Assembly: GCA_025666215.1 (NCBI GenBank)
Contig: CP102593.1
Span: 4,415,001 to 4,479,000, forward strand
Origin: Xanthomonas campestris pv. phormiicola
GTDB lineage: Bacteria; Pseudomonadota; Gammaproteobacteria; Xanthomonadales; Xanthomonadaceae
Reading direction: 5' to 3'
DNA length: 64,000 bases
Positions 1 to 8,978 of this stretch are shown here, one piece after another. Numbering within the stretch: the first letter of the stretch is position 1; every line of letters starts with the position of its first letter. A program made the position numbers and the translations under genes. The notes beneath the pieces are model-generated. The model had not been told where the DNA came from, searched no databases, and was given only the letters and a program-made list of their open reading frames with translations.

Positions 1-44
1 CCCGCTTTACGAATCCCCAATCCCGAATCCCGAATCCCGGCTTC
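1..44. repeat. GGGATTGGGGATTCG-type intergenic repeat
   Basis: The sequence just after the ubiE stop holds tandem copies of the motif read as CGAATCCCCAATCCCGAAT. The same motif, in either orientation, recurs near 5425-5545, 20999-21030 and 22195-22296, and a related GGGACTCGGGACC form lies at 7340-7452. It sits at gene borders and in two cases reaches into coding sequence (hslU and xerC starts). Its function is not known to me. Confidence 0.7.
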
Positions 45-806
45 TCAGATCTTGTAGCCCGAATGGATCGCGACGATGCCGCCGGTCAGGTTCTTGTAGT
101 GGCTGCGGGCGAAGCCGGCCTCGGCCATCATGCCCTTCAGCGCGTCCTGCGGCGGGTGCTTGCGGATGCTCTCGGCCAGGTACTGGTAGCTGTCGGCGTC
201 CTTGGCGAACAGCTTGCCCAGGCGCGGCAGGATCTTGAACGAATGGAAGTCGTAGATCGGCTTGAACCAGTCGGCGGTGACCTCGGAGAACTCCAGCACC
301 CGCGCCTGCCCGCCGACCTTCAGCACCCGGTACATCTCGCGCAGCGCCGCGTCCTTGTCGGTGACGTTGCGCAGGCCGAAGGCGATGGTGACCAGGTCGA
401 AGCTCTGATCCGGGAACGGCAGCGCCTCGGCGTTGCACTGCACGTAGTCCAGGCCCGCGACCAGGCCGCGGTTGGTCAGCCGGTCGCGGCCCACCGACAG
501 CATGCCGGCGTTGATGTCGCCCAGCACCACCGCGCCCTCGTCGCCGACCCGCTCCTTCAGCAGCGCGGCGATGTCGCCGGTGCCGCCGGCCAGGTCGAGC
601 ACGCGGTCGCCCGGCTTGACCTGCGCGGTGGCCACGAAATAGCGCTTCCAGGCCCGGTGGATGCCCAGGCTCATCAGGTCGTTCATCAGGTCGTAGTTGC
701 CGGCGACCGAGGTGAACACCTCGCCGACCAGCTTCTGCTTGTCCTTGGCGGCGACGTCGCGGAAGCCGAAATGGGTGGTGCCGGAGGTGTAGGGAGATTC
801 GCTCAT
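45..806 (-). CDS. ubiE: UbiE, demethylmenaquinone/demethoxyubiquinol C-methyltransferase
   Basis: This 253-residue protein matches the usual length of UbiE (251 residues in E. coli). It methylates the quinone ring carbon during ubiquinone (and, where present, menaquinone) synthesis using S-adenosylmethionine in the cytoplasm. The N-terminus carries the family pattern HFGFRDV and [17 protein letters not shown], motif I is [12 protein letters not shown] near residue 70, and a methyltransferase-11 fold follows. The start ATG at 806 was chosen because it gives the conserved [15 protein letters not shown] beginning; the reading frame runs further upstream without family similarity. A GATAAT hexamer lies 7 nt before this ATG and no Shine-Dalgarno is visible, suggesting a leaderless message. 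Confidence 0.95.
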   Translation of the reverse strand: MSESPYTSGTTHFGFRDVAAKDKQKLVGEVFTSVAGNYDLMNDLMSLGIHRAWKRYFVATAQVKPGDRVLDLAGGTGDIAALLKERVGDEGAVVLGDINAGMLSVGRDRLTNRGLVAGLDYVQCNAEALPFPDQSFDLVTIAFGLRNVTDKDAALREMYRVLKVGGQARVLEFSEVTADWFKPIYDFHSFKILPRLGKLFAKDADSYQYLAESIRKHPPQDALKGMMAEAGFARSHYKNLTGGIVAIHSGYKI

Positions 807-813
807 GGCGGGG

Positions 814-819
814 ATTATC
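814..819 (-). promoter_or_regulatory. -10-like GATAAT 7 nt before ubiE
   Basis: On the minus strand the hexamer GATAAT lies 7 nt upstream of the ubiE ATG. With transcription starting about 7 nt after a -10 box, the mRNA would begin at or next to the start codon. No convincing -35 box is visible. The same arrangement recurs at five other genes in this window. Confidence 0.45.
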
Positions 820-1076
820 GCACTGCTGGCGCCGTCATGGTCTGCGGCCGGCGTCGCCGCCTCCGCTGGGGGTGGGGTCAGAGCGTTCACAATCCCATTT
901 GCGCGGCAAGTAAAGCAGCACGCCGACGCCGGCGCAATGCGCATCGGCGCCACGCGCGGGCCGGCGCCGGGCGCGAAGACCCTGCGCGCGGTTGCCGCGC
1001 CCCGTCCGCGGCAGGTGGTGACAGCCCGCGCAGCCGTGCGCACTATGGCGCTCTCCCGCTACGGAAGCCGCACTCG

Positions 1077-1532
1077 ATGATCGCCACGCCCGACTACCGC
1101 GCCCTGCTCGACACCGCCATCGCCGAGGCCCGCCAGGGCCTGGCCGAAGGCGGCATCCCGATCGGCGCGGCGCTGTACCACAACGACGGCCGCCTGCTCG
1201 GCTGCGGCCACAACCGCCGCGTGCAGGAAGGCGACCCCTCCGTGCACGGCGAGACCGATGCGTTCCGCAAGGCCGGCCGCCAGCGCCGCTACCAGGACAC
1301 CCTCATGGTCACCACGCTGGCGCCGTGCTGGTACTGCAGCGGCCTGGTGCGGCAGTTCAACATCGGCACCGTGGTGGTCGGCGAATCGGTGACCTTCCAG
1401 GGCGGCATCGACTGGCTGCGCGACAGCGGGGTCACGGTGATCGACCTGCACAGCCAGGAATGCATCGACCTGCTCGGCGGCTACATCGCGGCCAATCCGG
1501 AGGTGTGGAACGAGGATATCGGCGAGGACTGA
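1077..1532 (+). CDS. cytosine deaminase, fungal FCY1 type
   Basis: This 151-residue zinc deaminase resembles yeast cytosine deaminase (158 residues), which converts cytosine to uracil in pyrimidine salvage. The zinc ligands are His57, with proton-shuttle Glu59, in PSVHGETDAF, and Cys84 and Cys87 in LAPCWYCSG. The C-terminus PEVWNEDIGED parallels the PQDWFEDIGE end of the yeast enzyme. Bacterial CodA is an unrelated amidohydrolase, and tRNA adenosine deaminase TadA has PCxMC with a different tail, so the call is fairly specific. The ATG at 1077 begins the family-like protein; the frame is open much further upstream on the strand opposite ubiE, but that part is antisense shadow. No partner genes for pyrimidine uptake are adjacent. 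Confidence 0.85.
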   Translation: MIATPDYRALLDTAIAEARQGLAEGGIPIGAALYHNDGRLLGCGHNRRVQEGDPSVHGETDAFRKAGRQRRYQDTLMVTTLAPCWYCSGLVRQFNIGTVVVGESVTFQGGIDWLRDSGVTVIDLHSQECIDLLGGYIAANPEVWNEDIGED

Positions 1533-1822
1533 GCCGCCGTGGGCCGGTTCAACATCGCCACTGCCCTGCGCAGCCACGGCCCGCCGAGCCTGCCGCCAAC
1601 GCGGCCGCGCGCGACCTGCTGCACCGGCTCCGAACGCTCACGGCGCCGCTTGCAGGCGCGCTGCCGCACAGCGCACGACGTTGATGTCGATCAAGGCGCG
1701 GACGCCGCGGCAGCGCGATGCTGCGTCCAGGTCGCGCGGCCGCGCACGGACACGCACAGCGGCCAGGATCGCGCGCGCACTGCGGACACGGCGCACGCCT
1801 GCCCTTCGGAGCCAATGACCGC
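1533..1822. other. intergenic stretch, no gene recognised
   Basis: About 290 bases lie between the deaminase stop and the epsilon-like gene. Reading frames are open in several phases because of the high GC content, but none shows a recognisable domain or a convincing ribosome-binding site. No terminator hairpin with a T-run was seen. Confidence 0.4.
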
Positions 1823-2272
1823 ATGCAATTGGAGATCGTCGGCCTGACCGGACCGACATGGCCGGGCCGCGTCCGCGAAGTGACCCTGCCCGGTGCCGCC
1901 GGCGAATTCGGCGTCCTGCGCGGGCATACCACGCTGCTGGCGACCCTGCGCGAGGGCGTCCATGTGCACCCGCACGACGCCCAGGCGCTGGAGATCCATG
2001 TGTCCGGCGGCTGCGTCGAGGCCCAGCCGGAGCAGGCCATGGTGCTGGCCGACCGCGATCGCGGCCTGGACGCGGCACGCGCCGCCGCCGCGCGCGACCA
2101 GGCGCGCTCGCCGATGTTCATGGCCTTCGCCGAGCAGACCTCGATCCTGCTCCACGCCGAATTGATGCGCCGCTACAGCGCGCGACATCGCCAGATTCAG
2201 GCCCGGCAGTTACAGCACGCGCATTACGGCAATGCCGGCAGCATCACGCCGCCGGGCGTGGGCGCGGCGTAG
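1823..2272 (+). CDS. ATP synthase epsilon-subunit-like protein (solitary)
   Basis: The protein of 149 residues has the N-terminal beta-sandwich pattern of AtpC: MQLEIVGLTG, then LPGAAGEFGVLRGHTTLL (compare the epsilon signature GELGIYPGHAPLL), then IHVSGGCVEAQPEQAMVLAD. The C-terminal half, from about residue 90, differs from the usual helical hairpin and ends in a basic, Gln/His-rich stretch. No other ATP-synthase subunit is nearby, so this is not part of an atp operon. It may be a paralogue that binds the F1 rotor or has a new role; that is inference. The start at 1823 is the first ATG in frame with the family match; upstream in-frame sequence is without similarity. Confidence 0.65.
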   Translation: MQLEIVGLTGPTWPGRVREVTLPGAAGEFGVLRGHTTLLATLREGVHVHPHDAQALEIHVSGGCVEAQPEQAMVLADRDRGLDAARAAAARDQARSPMFMAFAEQTSILLHAELMRRYSARHRQIQARQLQHAHYGNAGSITPPGVGAA

Positions 2273-2360
2273 CGCCGGGCGCATGATGCGCGCCGGCTTC
2301 ACGCAATTGCAATGCACGCGTGCTCGACTGCGCTTCTCGTTCCCGCACGGATGCCGCCCG

Positions 2361-3725
2361 ATGGCACGTCGCTCCTCGCTGCTTCTGCTCGCCGGCCTGC
2401 TCGCGTCCATCGCCGCGACCGCCGATGCCACTGCCGTCACACGCGACGCCTGGGTGGTGCAGCAGATCCACGACTACAACCATCCCTATGCCGCGCAGCA
2501 GGCCGAGCTGGACACCAAGATGGCGACGATGGCCGGCAGCGCCTACGCGTTCTATCGCGGCACCGACCATTTGTTCTACCAGGACATGAAGACCCTGCCG
2601 GCCTCGCTGTGGACCAGCCCGCAGACCGGCTACACCTGGCTCGGCGGCGACACCCACATCGGCAACTTCGATGCCGCGCGCGACAGCGGCGGCAAGGCGG
2701 TGTTCAAGGTCGCCGACTTCGACGAAGGCCATCTCGGCCAGTACGTGTGGGACCTGCGCCGGCTGGCGGCGAGCATGGTCCTGGCCGGGCGCGACAACGG
2801 CCTGTCCGACAGCGACATCGGCAGCGCGATCGAGACCATGGTCGGCGCCTACCTGGACAAGATCGGCGACTTCAAGGGCAGCGACGCCGAGAAGAGTTTC
2901 CAGCTGGCCAAGAGCAACACCAGCGGCGTGGTGGCCAAGGCCATCGACAGCGCCGACGGCAAGAGCCGCAGCAGCCTGCTGGCGAAATACACGGCGGTCA
3001 GCGGCGGCAAGCGCACGTTCCAGAATCTGGACAACCTGGTCGCGGTGGACAGCGCCACCTACGCGGCGGTCGCCAGCGCGATGAACGGCTATGTGGCGTC
3101 GATCGCGGCATCCAAGCGCTATGCGACCAGCTACTACACGATCAAGGACGTGCGCCAGAAGCTCGGCTCGGGCACCGGCAGCCTGGGCCGGCAGCGCCTG
3201 TACGTGCTGGTCGAAGGCGCGAGCAGCGCGACCGGCGACGACGTGATCCTGGAATGGAAGCAGGAAGCGGCCAGCGTGGTCGCCGTCGCCGCGCCGTCGC
3301 AGATGCCGGCCTCCAGTTACGACAACCACGAAGGCGAGCGCGTGGCGCGCACCGCCAAGGCGCAGACCCTGGATGCCGACGTGCTGATCGGCTACGCCAG
3401 CGTCGCCGGCGTGCCGTTCTACGTGCACGAGAAATCGCCGTTCCAGGAAGACCTGGACCCGACCGCGCTGAGCAGCGCCGGCAAGCTGGCCACCGCCGCC
3501 ACTTACCTGGGCCAGGCGCTGGCCTCGGCGCACGCGCTGTCCGACCAGGACTACGACCCGGCGGTGGTGAGCTACAGCATCGACAAGCAGATCGATGCCG
3601 CGGCCAGCAGCAAGAGCGGGCTGAAGTCGGAACTGCGCCAGTTCGCGTTCGACTACGCCGCGCAGGTACAGCTGGACTGGCAGGGTTTCGTGGCCGCGTA
3701 CCAGGCGGGGACGCCGCTGTACTGA
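2361..3725 (+). CDS. DUF2252 family protein with signal peptide
   Basis: A 454-residue protein begins with a clear Sec signal peptide (MARRSSLLLLAGLLASIAATADA) and is therefore probably periplasmic. The body carries DUF2252 hallmarks: FYRGT near residue 55, WLGGDTHIGNF and VADFDEGHLGQYVWDLRRLA, which resemble the phosphotransferase-like HGDxHxxN and DFDxxxxGP-type motifs of the family. The biochemical role of the family is not established. An upstream in-frame extension exists, but the signal peptide fixes the start at 2361. The gene is followed by two palindromic repeats. Confidence 0.8.
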   Translation: MARRSSLLLLAGLLASIAATADATAVTRDAWVVQQIHDYNHPYAAQQAELDTKMATMAGSAYAFYRGTDHLFYQDMKTLPASLWTSPQTGYTWLGGDTHIGNFDAARDSGGKAVFKVADFDEGHLGQYVWDLRRLAASMVLAGRDNGLSDSDIGSAIETMVGAYLDKIGDFKGSDAEKSFQLAKSNTSGVVAKAIDSADGKSRSSLLAKYTAVSGGKRTFQNLDNLVAVDSATYAAVASAMNGYVASIAASKRYATSYYTIKDVRQKLGSGTGSLGRQRLYVLVEGASSATGDDVILEWKQEAASVVAVAAPSQMPASSYDNHEGERVARTAKAQTLDADVLIGYASVAGVPFYVHEKSPFQEDLDPTALSSAGKLATAATYLGQALASAHALSDQDYDPAVVSYSIDKQIDAAASSKSGLKSELRQFAFDYAAQVQLDWQGFVAAYQAGTPLY

Positions 3726-3747
3726 GCGCAGGGGTCACCGCCACGGA

Positions 3748-3825
3748 CCCTGTAGGAGCGGCTTCAGCCGCGACCGGGCATCACCGGTAACGCCCCCGGT
3801 CGCGGCTGAAGCCGCTCCTACAGGG
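3748..3825. repeat. REP-like palindrome (GGAGCGGCTTCAGCCGCGAC type)
   Basis: Two 31-base arms, 3748-3778 and 3795-3825, are perfect reverse complements separated by 16 bases, giving a long hairpin just downstream of the DUF2252 stop. The arms begin CCCTGTAGGAGCGGCTTCAG. The same family occurs at 3931-4001, 9773-9850, 9883-9961, 18934-19015 and 21113-21179, with remnants elsewhere. Confidence 0.9.
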
Positions 3826-3930
3826 TTCCGGAGAACGACGCCCTGGCAGGCATTCGTGGCCGCATACCAGCCAGCAGCGCCGTCGCGCTGCGAGGCGTGC
3901 GTTCTTGCATCTGCGGTTTGCAGATGAATT

Positions 3931-4001
3931 CTGTGGGAGCGACTTCAGTCGCGACGCAGCTTTCCCGGGAAAGCCCGTCGCGACTGAAGTCGCTCCCACA
4001 A
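3931..4001. repeat. REP-like palindrome (GGGAGCGACTTCAGTCGCGAC type)
   Basis: The arms 3932-3956 and 3976-4000 are perfect reverse complements beginning TGTGGGAGCGACTTCAGTCG, with a 19-base centre. It lies between the converging DUF2252 and hslU genes and could act as a bidirectional transcription barrier. Confidence 0.9.
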
Positions 4002-4074
4002 CTGTACCGACCGCAAGCAAGCAGTTGCGCGCACTGCGGCGCAGGCTCGCCTGCGCCCAGCCGGCACGCCGGAG

Positions 4075-5442
4075 TTACAGGATGTAGCGGCTCAGATCCG
4101 GATCCTGCACCAGCTCGCCCAGGTGCGTGTTGACGTAGGCGGCATCGACGACGACGCTCTGGCCGTCGCGATCCGGCGCCTCGAAGCTCAACGTATCGAG
4201 CAGGCGCTCGAGCACCGTGTGCAGGCGCCGCGCGCCGATGTTCTCCTGGCGCTCGTTGACCAGGAACGCGATCTCGGCGAGGCGGTCGATCGCATCCTCG
4301 GTGAAGCTCAGGGTCACGCCTTCGGTCAGCAGCAGCGCTTCGTACTGCTTGCTCAGCGCCGCCTTCGGCTCGGTGAGGATGCGGATGAAATCGTCCTTGG
4401 ACAGCGCCGACAGTTCCACGCGGATCGGGAAGCGGCCCTGCAGCTCCGGGATCAGGTCGCTGGGCTTGGCCAGGTGGAACGCGCCCGACGCGATGAACAG
4501 GATATGGTCGGTCTTGACCGTGCCGTACTTGGTGCTGACGTTGGAGCCTTCGACCAGCGGCAGCAGGTCGCGCTGCACGCCTTCGCGCGACACGTCGCCG
4601 CCGGAGGACCCGGCCTCGCCGCGCTTGGCGACCTTGTCGATCTCGTCGATGAACACGATGCCGTGCTGCTCGCAGGCCTCGATCGCCGCGGCGCGCACGT
4701 CTTCCTCGTTGACCAGCTTGCCCGCCTCTTCCTCGATCAGCAGCGGCCGCGCCGCCTTGATCGTCAGCTTGCGCGACTGCGATTTGCTGCCGCCCAGGTT
4801 GGAGAACATCTGCCGCAGCTGCTGGCCCATTTCCTCCATGCCCGGCGGGGTCATGATGTCCATGCTGACGTTGACCGCCACGTCCAGCTCGATCTCGCGC
4901 TCGTCCAGTTCGCCGGCGCGCAGCATGCGCCGGAACTTGCTGCGGGTGTCGTTGTCCTGCGCCGAGGGCTCGTTGCGCGCGGCTTCCGGATCGAAGCCGA
5001 TGCCGGCGCTGCGCCGCGGCAGCAGCGCGTCGAGGATGCGGTCTTCGGCGCGCTCCTCGGCCTGGGTGCGCACGCGGGTCTTGGCCTGTTCGCGGTACAG
5101 CTTGACCGCGGTGTCGGCCAGGTCGCGCACGATTTGCTCCACGTCCTTGCCGACGTAGCCGACCTCGGTGAAGCGGGTGGCCTCGACCTTGACGAACGGC
5201 GCATTGGCCAGCGTCGCCAGGCGCCGCGCGATCTCGGTCTTGCCAACGCCGGTGGGGCCGATCATCAGGATGTTCTTGGGCATCACTTCGTTGCGCAGCG
5301 CATCGGGCAGCTGCATGCGCCGCCAGCGGTTGCGCAGCGCGATCGCCACCGCGCGCTTGGCGTCGTGCTGGCCGACGATGTGGCGGTCCAGCTCCTGCAC
5401 GATCTCGCGCGGGGTCATGGTTGAGGTGTCGGGATTGGGCAT
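4075..5442 (-). CDS. hslU: HslU, ATPase subunit of the HslUV protease
   Basis: HslU is the AAA+ unfoldase that feeds substrates into the HslV peptidase in the cytoplasm. The 455-residue product shows Walker A GPTGVGKT at residues 62-69, the pore motif GYVGKDVE, Walker [10 protein letters not shown], the sensor region [11 protein letters not shown], and the C-terminal tail ending DLSRYIL that activates HslV. The ATG at 5442 gives [19 protein letters not shown]; the internal ATG at 5418 (MTPREIV) matches the E. coli start region almost as well. Oddly, the first codons lie in a GGGATTGGG-type repeat that forms an inverted pair with sequence at 5508-5546. hslV lies 101 bases upstream on the same strand. 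Confidence 0.96.
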   Translation of the reverse strand: MPNPDTSTMTPREIVQELDRHIVGQHDAKRAVAIALRNRWRRMQLPDALRNEVMPKNILMIGPTGVGKTEIARRLATLANAPFVKVEATRFTEVGYVGKDVEQIVRDLADTAVKLYREQAKTRVRTQAEERAEDRILDALLPRRSAGIGFDPEAARNEPSAQDNDTRSKFRRMLRAGELDEREIELDVAVNVSMDIMTPPGMEEMGQQLRQMFSNLGGSKSQSRKLTIKAARPLLIEEEAGKLVNEEDVRAAAIEACEQHGIVFIDEIDKVAKRGEAGSSGGDVSREGVQRDLLPLVEGSNVSTKYGTVKTDHILFIASGAFHLAKPSDLIPELQGRFPIRVELSALSKDDFIRILTEPKAALSKQYEALLLTEGVTLSFTEDAIDRLAEIAFLVNERQENIGARRLHTVLERLLDTLSFEAPDRDGQSVVVDAAYVNTHLGELVQDPDLSRYIL

Positions 5443-5546
5443 TGGGGGATTGGAGATTCGTAAGAGCGGAGTAGGAACGATCGAGGCGTGTCCGGGCACA
5501 GGGAGAGGAGCGCTTTTGCGAATCCCCAATCCCGACTCCCGAATCA
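5425..5546. repeat. inverted pair of GGGATTGGGGATTCG repeats between hslV and hslU
   Basis: The left arm, about 5429-5466, reads GTCGGGATTGGG...GATTCGTAAGAGCG. The right arm, about 5508-5545, reads CGCTTTTGCGAATCCCCAAT and onward. They pair with few mismatches around a centre of about 40 bases. The structure occupies the hslV-hslU intergenic region and includes the proposed hslU start codon and the last codon of hslV. Confidence 0.75.
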
Positions 5547-6095
5547 CAGCTCCTCGACCACCACGTTGCGATTGGTATAGATGCAGATGTCGCCGGCGAT
5601 GTTCAGCGCCTCGACCGCGATGGTCCTGGCGTCCAGTTCGGTGTGGCCGAGCAGCGCGCGCGCCGCCGACAGCGCGTAGGAGCCGCCGGAGCCGATGGCG
5701 ATGATGCCGTCCTCCGGCTCGATCACATCGCCGGTGCCGCTGATGATCAGCGAGGTTTCCCTGTCGGCCACCGCCAGCAGCGCCTCGAGCTTGCCCAGGC
5801 GGCGTTCGGTACGCCAGTCCTTGGCCAGTTCCACCGCCGCGCGGGTCAGCTGGCCGTGCTTTTCGAGCTTGGCCTCGAACAGTTCGAACAGGGTGAACGC
5901 ATCGGCGGCGGCGCCGGCGAAGCCGGCCAGCACCTGGCCGTCGCGGCCGAGCCGGCGCACCTTGCGCGCATTGCCCTTCATCACGGTGTGGCCCAGCGTC
6001 ACCTGGCCATCGCCGGCCACGGCGACGTGGCCGTTGCGGCGCACCGACAGGATCGTGGTGGCGTGGAAAACGTTGGGATTCTGACTGGGGTCCAT
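5544..6095 (-). CDS. hslV: HslV, peptidase subunit of the HslUV protease
   Basis: HslV is a threonine peptidase that forms a double hexameric ring with HslU. The 183-residue product contains the mature N-terminus [10 protein letters not shown] preceded by a 12-residue propeptide ([12 protein letters not shown]), so the nucleophile is Thr13. [16 protein letters not shown] and the [14 protein letters not shown] segment are family motifs. The start at 6095 is supported by a strong AGGAGG Shine-Dalgarno at 6100-6105, 4 nt before the ATG. hslU follows in the same direction. Confidence 0.96.
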   Translation of the reverse strand: MDPSQNPNVFHATTILSVRRNGHVAVAGDGQVTLGHTVMKGNARKVRRLGRDGQVLAGFAGAAADAFTLFELFEAKLEKHGQLTRAAVELAKDWRTERRLGKLEALLAVADRETSLIISGTGDVIEPEDGIIAIGSGGSYALSAARALLGHTELDARTIAVEALNIAGDICIYTNRNVVVEEL

Positions 6096-6158
6096 GCGGC
6101 CTCCTGAGCGGTTCTTCAGGTGTGGGGGCAGGCGACGGCCCGTTCAAGCATCCGCTTG

Positions 6159-6368
6159 TCAGCCGTTGGCAATCTTGGCGTGGCTCGGACGCTGGGGCTC
6201 CGCTTCGGTGCCCCAGCACAGATACCGGTCCCCGCCCTGCATCTCGATCGGGTGCATGACCCGCCCCGAGCCGTTGCCGCAGGCCAGATCGTCCGCCGCG
6301 CAGTCGCGGTCGCAACCCCGGCAGATCCGCTCGGGATGCTTGGGCTGCAACGGAAAGGGTTTGGCCAT
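6159..6368 (-). CDS. DUF3079 family small protein
   Basis: This 69-residue protein starts [20 protein letters not shown] and has [11 protein letters not shown], the signature of DUF3079 proteins. It holds four cysteines in the first half (CRGCDRDC and DLAC), which look like a small metal-binding or redox cluster; that is inference, as the family has no assigned role. A GGCAGGA ribosome-binding stretch lies just upstream of the ATG at 6368. It lies between xerC and hslV on the same strand. Confidence 0.75.
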   Translation of the reverse strand: MAKPFPLQPKHPERICRGCDRDCAADDLACGNGSGRVMHPIEMQGGDRYLCWGTEAEPQRPSHAKIANG

Positions 6369-6484
6369 CGTCCTGCCTGTTCGGCGCACTCCGGTGGGCA
6401 GTGTCCGCAGCGGCGGCGAGGCGCGCCTTGATCGAAGACAAACGCAGGCGAGCATCGGGCGCTCGTGGCGCGCCCGTTCAGGCG

Positions 6485-7459
6485 TCAGGACTTGCGCTTG
6501 GCGCGCGGATGCGCGGCGTCGTAGACCTTGGCCAGATGCTGGAAATCCAGGTGGGTGTAGATCTGCGTGGTGGCGATGTCGGCATGGCCGAGCAGCTCCT
6601 GCACGCCGCGCAGGTCGCCGGAGGATTCGAGGATGTGGCTGGCGAAGCTGTGCCGCAGCATGTGCGGGTGCACGTGCTTGAACAGGCCCTGGCGCCCGGC
6701 CAACTGCTTGATCCGGATCTGCACCGCACGCGCGCCGATCGGCGCGCCGCCACGGCCCGGGAACACCGGCGCCTCGGCCGCCGCCTTGGTTTCCGCCTGC
6801 CATTCCAGCAGCGCCTTGCGCGCGTGCGAGCCGACCGGCACCAGCCGCTGCTTGTTGCCCTTGCCGAGCACGCGGACCAGGCCGCTGGCGAAATCCAGGT
6901 CGCGCCAGCGCAGCGCGCACAGCTCGCTCAGGCGCAGCCCGGAGGAATAGAACAGCTCCAGCAGCGCGCGGTCGCGCAGGCCCAGCGGCACGTCGGTCGG
7001 CACTTCGACCAGGCGTACCGCCTCGTCCGCGTCCAGCACCTGCGGCAGCTTGCGCGGCGCCTTCGGCGCACGCAGCGCGGCGGCCGGACTGGCCGCGATC
7101 TGGCCGTGCTTGAGCAACCAGGCATAGAAACTGCGGCACGCCGACAGGCGCCGCTGCAGGCTCTTCGGCGACAGCCCGCGGCGGTGCTCGGCGGCGATGA
7201 AATGGCGCAGCTGCTCGGCGCCGAGCGCGACCAGTTCGCCGCCGGCATTGTCCGCCGCCCACGCCGCCAGCGCGGCGAGATCGCGGCGGTAGGCGTCCAG
7301 CGTATGCGCGGACATGCGCCGTTCGACCTGCAGATAGGCGAGGAAGCGGGACTCGGGACCCGGGACTCGGGACTCGGCTGCGTCGGCCGAAGTCTCGGCG
7401 CGCGCGTCGGCCCGCTTTTTCCGGGTCCCGAGTCCCGAGTCCCGCGTCCCGACCTTCAT
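6485..7459 (-). CDS. xerC: XerC tyrosine recombinase
   Basis: XerC works with XerD at dif sites to resolve chromosome dimers. The 324-residue product has the N-terminal SAM-like core from about residue 38 (RFLAYLQVERRMSAHTLDAY) and the catalytic domain with Arg in SGLRLSELCALR, Lys in GKGNKQR, HMLRHSFASH, LGHADI and the nucleophile Tyr in TTQIYTHLD. The start at 7459 overlaps the DUF484 stop (ATGA), arguing for translational coupling. XerC is normally about 300 residues: the first 37 residues here are translated from a GGGACTCGGGACC-type intergenic repeat and show no family similarity. The operon order lptM-dapF-DUF484-xerC is the same as in E. coli. Confidence 0.95.
   Translation of the reverse strand: MKVGTRDSGLGTRKKRADARAETSADAAESRVPGPESRFLAYLQVERRMSAHTLDAYRRDLAALAAWAADNAGGELVALGAEQLRHFIAAEHRRGLSPKSLQRRLSACRSFYAWLLKHGQIAASPAAALRAPKAPRKLPQVLDADEAVRLVEVPTDVPLGLRDRALLELFYSSGLRLSELCALRWRDLDFASGLVRVLGKGNKQRLVPVGSHARKALLEWQAETKAAAEAPVFPGRGGAPIGARAVQIRIKQLAGRQGLFKHVHPHMLRHSFASHILESSGDLRGVQELLGHADIATTQIYTHLDFQHLAKVYDAAHPRAKRKS
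7340..7452. repeat. GGGACTCGGGACC repeats within the 5' end of xerC
   Basis: At about 7345-7377 the sequence reads CGGGACTCGGGACCCGGGAC and onward; at about 7420-7452 it reads the reverse complement (GGGTCCCGAGTCCCGAGTCC). The two blocks form an inverted pair inside the beginning of the xerC reading frame, and are related to the GGGATTGGGGATTCG intergenic family. Confidence 0.75.
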
Positions 7460-8127
7460 GCGAAGCGCTGCAGCGCCACCGTCAGCGACTCGCCCATCAT
7501 GCGCAGGAACAAGGTGCCCATGCCGGGATAGAAGCGGTTCGGATCGCGGCTGCCGACCGCCAGCAGGCCCACGCCCGGCAGCGGCAACAGCGCGGTGGAC
7601 TGCACGTCCTCGACGCGCTCGGCGTACAGCAGCGCCTGCTTCTCCGGCTGCAGGCGGCCGCAGATCGGCTCGCCGTCGCGCAGGCAGTCGCGGAACGGCG
7701 CCAGCCGCGGATCGTCCTGCGCCAGGATCTGCAGCCACGGCGCCGGCTCCAGCCCGGGCAGCGGCTGCAGCAGCACGATGCTGACCAGGTCGCCCTGGAA
7801 ATCCTCCTGCAGCGAGGCGGCCATCGCGCGCACGCTGTCGGCGGCGCTGGTCTGCCGCATCAGCGCCAGGGTCAGCTGGTGAGTGCGCACCGCCAGACGC
7901 TCGTTGACTTGCGCATTGGCGGCCAACTCGGACAGGCGCCGCGACAGCTCGCGGTTCTTGTCGCGCAGCACTTCCAGCTGGTAGCTGGCCAGCGACGCGG
8001 TCGGGCCGTCGTCGCGCGGCACCACCAGGGTCAGCGCCAGGTCGGGGAACTGTTTCAGGAACGCGGGGTGGCGGCGCAGCCATGCGGCGATTTCGTGCGC
8101 GCCGATCTTGTCCTGGGTCTCGCTCAT
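7456..8127 (-). CDS. DUF484 family protein
   Basis: This 223-residue cytoplasmic protein belongs to the DUF484 (YigA-like) family, GAF-related, always found next to xerC and dapF. Visible features are the N-terminal [18 protein letters not shown], a helical segment ([18 protein letters not shown]) likely to form a coiled coil, and a GAF-like C-terminal half with [29 protein letters not shown]. The ATG at 8127 overlaps the dapF stop (ATGA). Its stop overlaps the xerC start in the same way. The function is unknown; context suggests a link to recombination or cell-wall synthesis. Confidence 0.9.
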   Translation of the reverse strand: MSETQDKIGAHEIAAWLRRHPAFLKQFPDLALTLVVPRDDGPTASLASYQLEVLRDKNRELSRRLSELAANAQVNERLAVRTHQLTLALMRQTSAADSVRAMAASLQEDFQGDLVSIVLLQPLPGLEPAPWLQILAQDDPRLAPFRDCLRDGEPICGRLQPEKQALLYAERVEDVQSTALLPLPGVGLLAVGSRDPNRFYPGMGTLFLRMMGESLTVALQRFA

Positions 8128-8978
8128 CGGATCCACTCCCCATCGAAAACGAATGCGGCCGGCCCGGACATCACCACCGGCGCCGCGTCGTGCGGCCAGC
8201 GGATGCGCAGCTCGCCGCCGGGCAGCACCACGCGCACGTCGCGGTCCACGCGGCCGCGCTGGATCAGCACCGCCGCGGCCGCGCAGGCGCCGCTGCCGCA
8301 GGCCAGGGTCTCGCCGACGCCGCGCTCGTACACGCGCAGGCGCACATGGCCGCGGTCGATCACCTGGGCGAAGCCGACATTGACCGAATCGGGAAACGAC
8401 GCATGCTGCTGCAGCAACGGCCCCAGCCGTTCGAGCGGCGCCGCATCGACCAGGCCCACTTCCAGCACCGCGTGCGGATTGCCCATCGACACCGCACCGA
8501 AGCGCACGCTGCCGCCCTGCAGCGGCAGCACGTATTCCTCGCGCGCGCGCGGGAAGCCGATCAACGGCACCTCTTGCGGGGCGAAACGCGGCACCCCCAT
8601 CGCCACTGCGAACTGGCCATCGGCACCGCGTTCGATGCGATGCGAGGCGAGCGGACTGTCGATGACGAACGGATCGCTGCCGGCGGCGCCGTCGCGCACC
8701 AGCCAGGCGGCGACGCAGCGCGCGCCGTTGCCGCACTGCCCGGCCAGGCTGCCATCGGTATTCCAGATGCGGTAGCTGGCCACCGCGTCCGCCGAGCGCG
8801 GCGCTTCGATGGTCAGCAGCTGGTCGCAGCCGATGCCGAAGTGGCGGTCGGCCAGGCGCACCGCCAGCGCGGCGTCCGGCGGCGGGGTGCCGTCGCGCAG
8901 GTCGAGCACGACGAAATCGTTGCCCGCGCCCTGCATCTTGGAAAAGCGCAGGCGCGCCGCGACGCTGGCCTCACTCAT
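8124..8978 (-). CDS. dapF: DapF, diaminopimelate epimerase
   Basis: DapF interconverts LL- and meso-diaminopimelate for lysine and peptidoglycan synthesis. The 284-residue product shows [16 protein letters not shown], the first catalytic cysteine in [11 protein letters not shown], the conserved VSMGNPHAV, and the second catalytic cysteine in [18 protein letters not shown]. The start at 8978 gives [22 protein letters not shown]; an ATG two codons earlier is possible. The start overlaps the lptM stop by 8 nt and the stop overlaps DUF484 by 4 nt. Confidence 0.96.
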   Translation of the reverse strand: MSEASVAARLRFSKMQGAGNDFVVLDLRDGTPPPDAALAVRLADRHFGIGCDQLLTIEAPRSADAVASYRIWNTDGSLAGQCGNGARCVAAWLVRDGAAGSDPFVIDSPLASHRIERGADGQFAVAMGVPRFAPQEVPLIGFPRAREEYVLPLQGGSVRFGAVSMGNPHAVLEVGLVDAAPLERLGPLLQQHASFPDSVNVGFAQVIDRGHVRLRVYERGVGETLACGSGACAAAAVLIQRGRVDRDVRVVLPGGELRIRWPHDAAPVVMSGPAAFVFDGEWIR

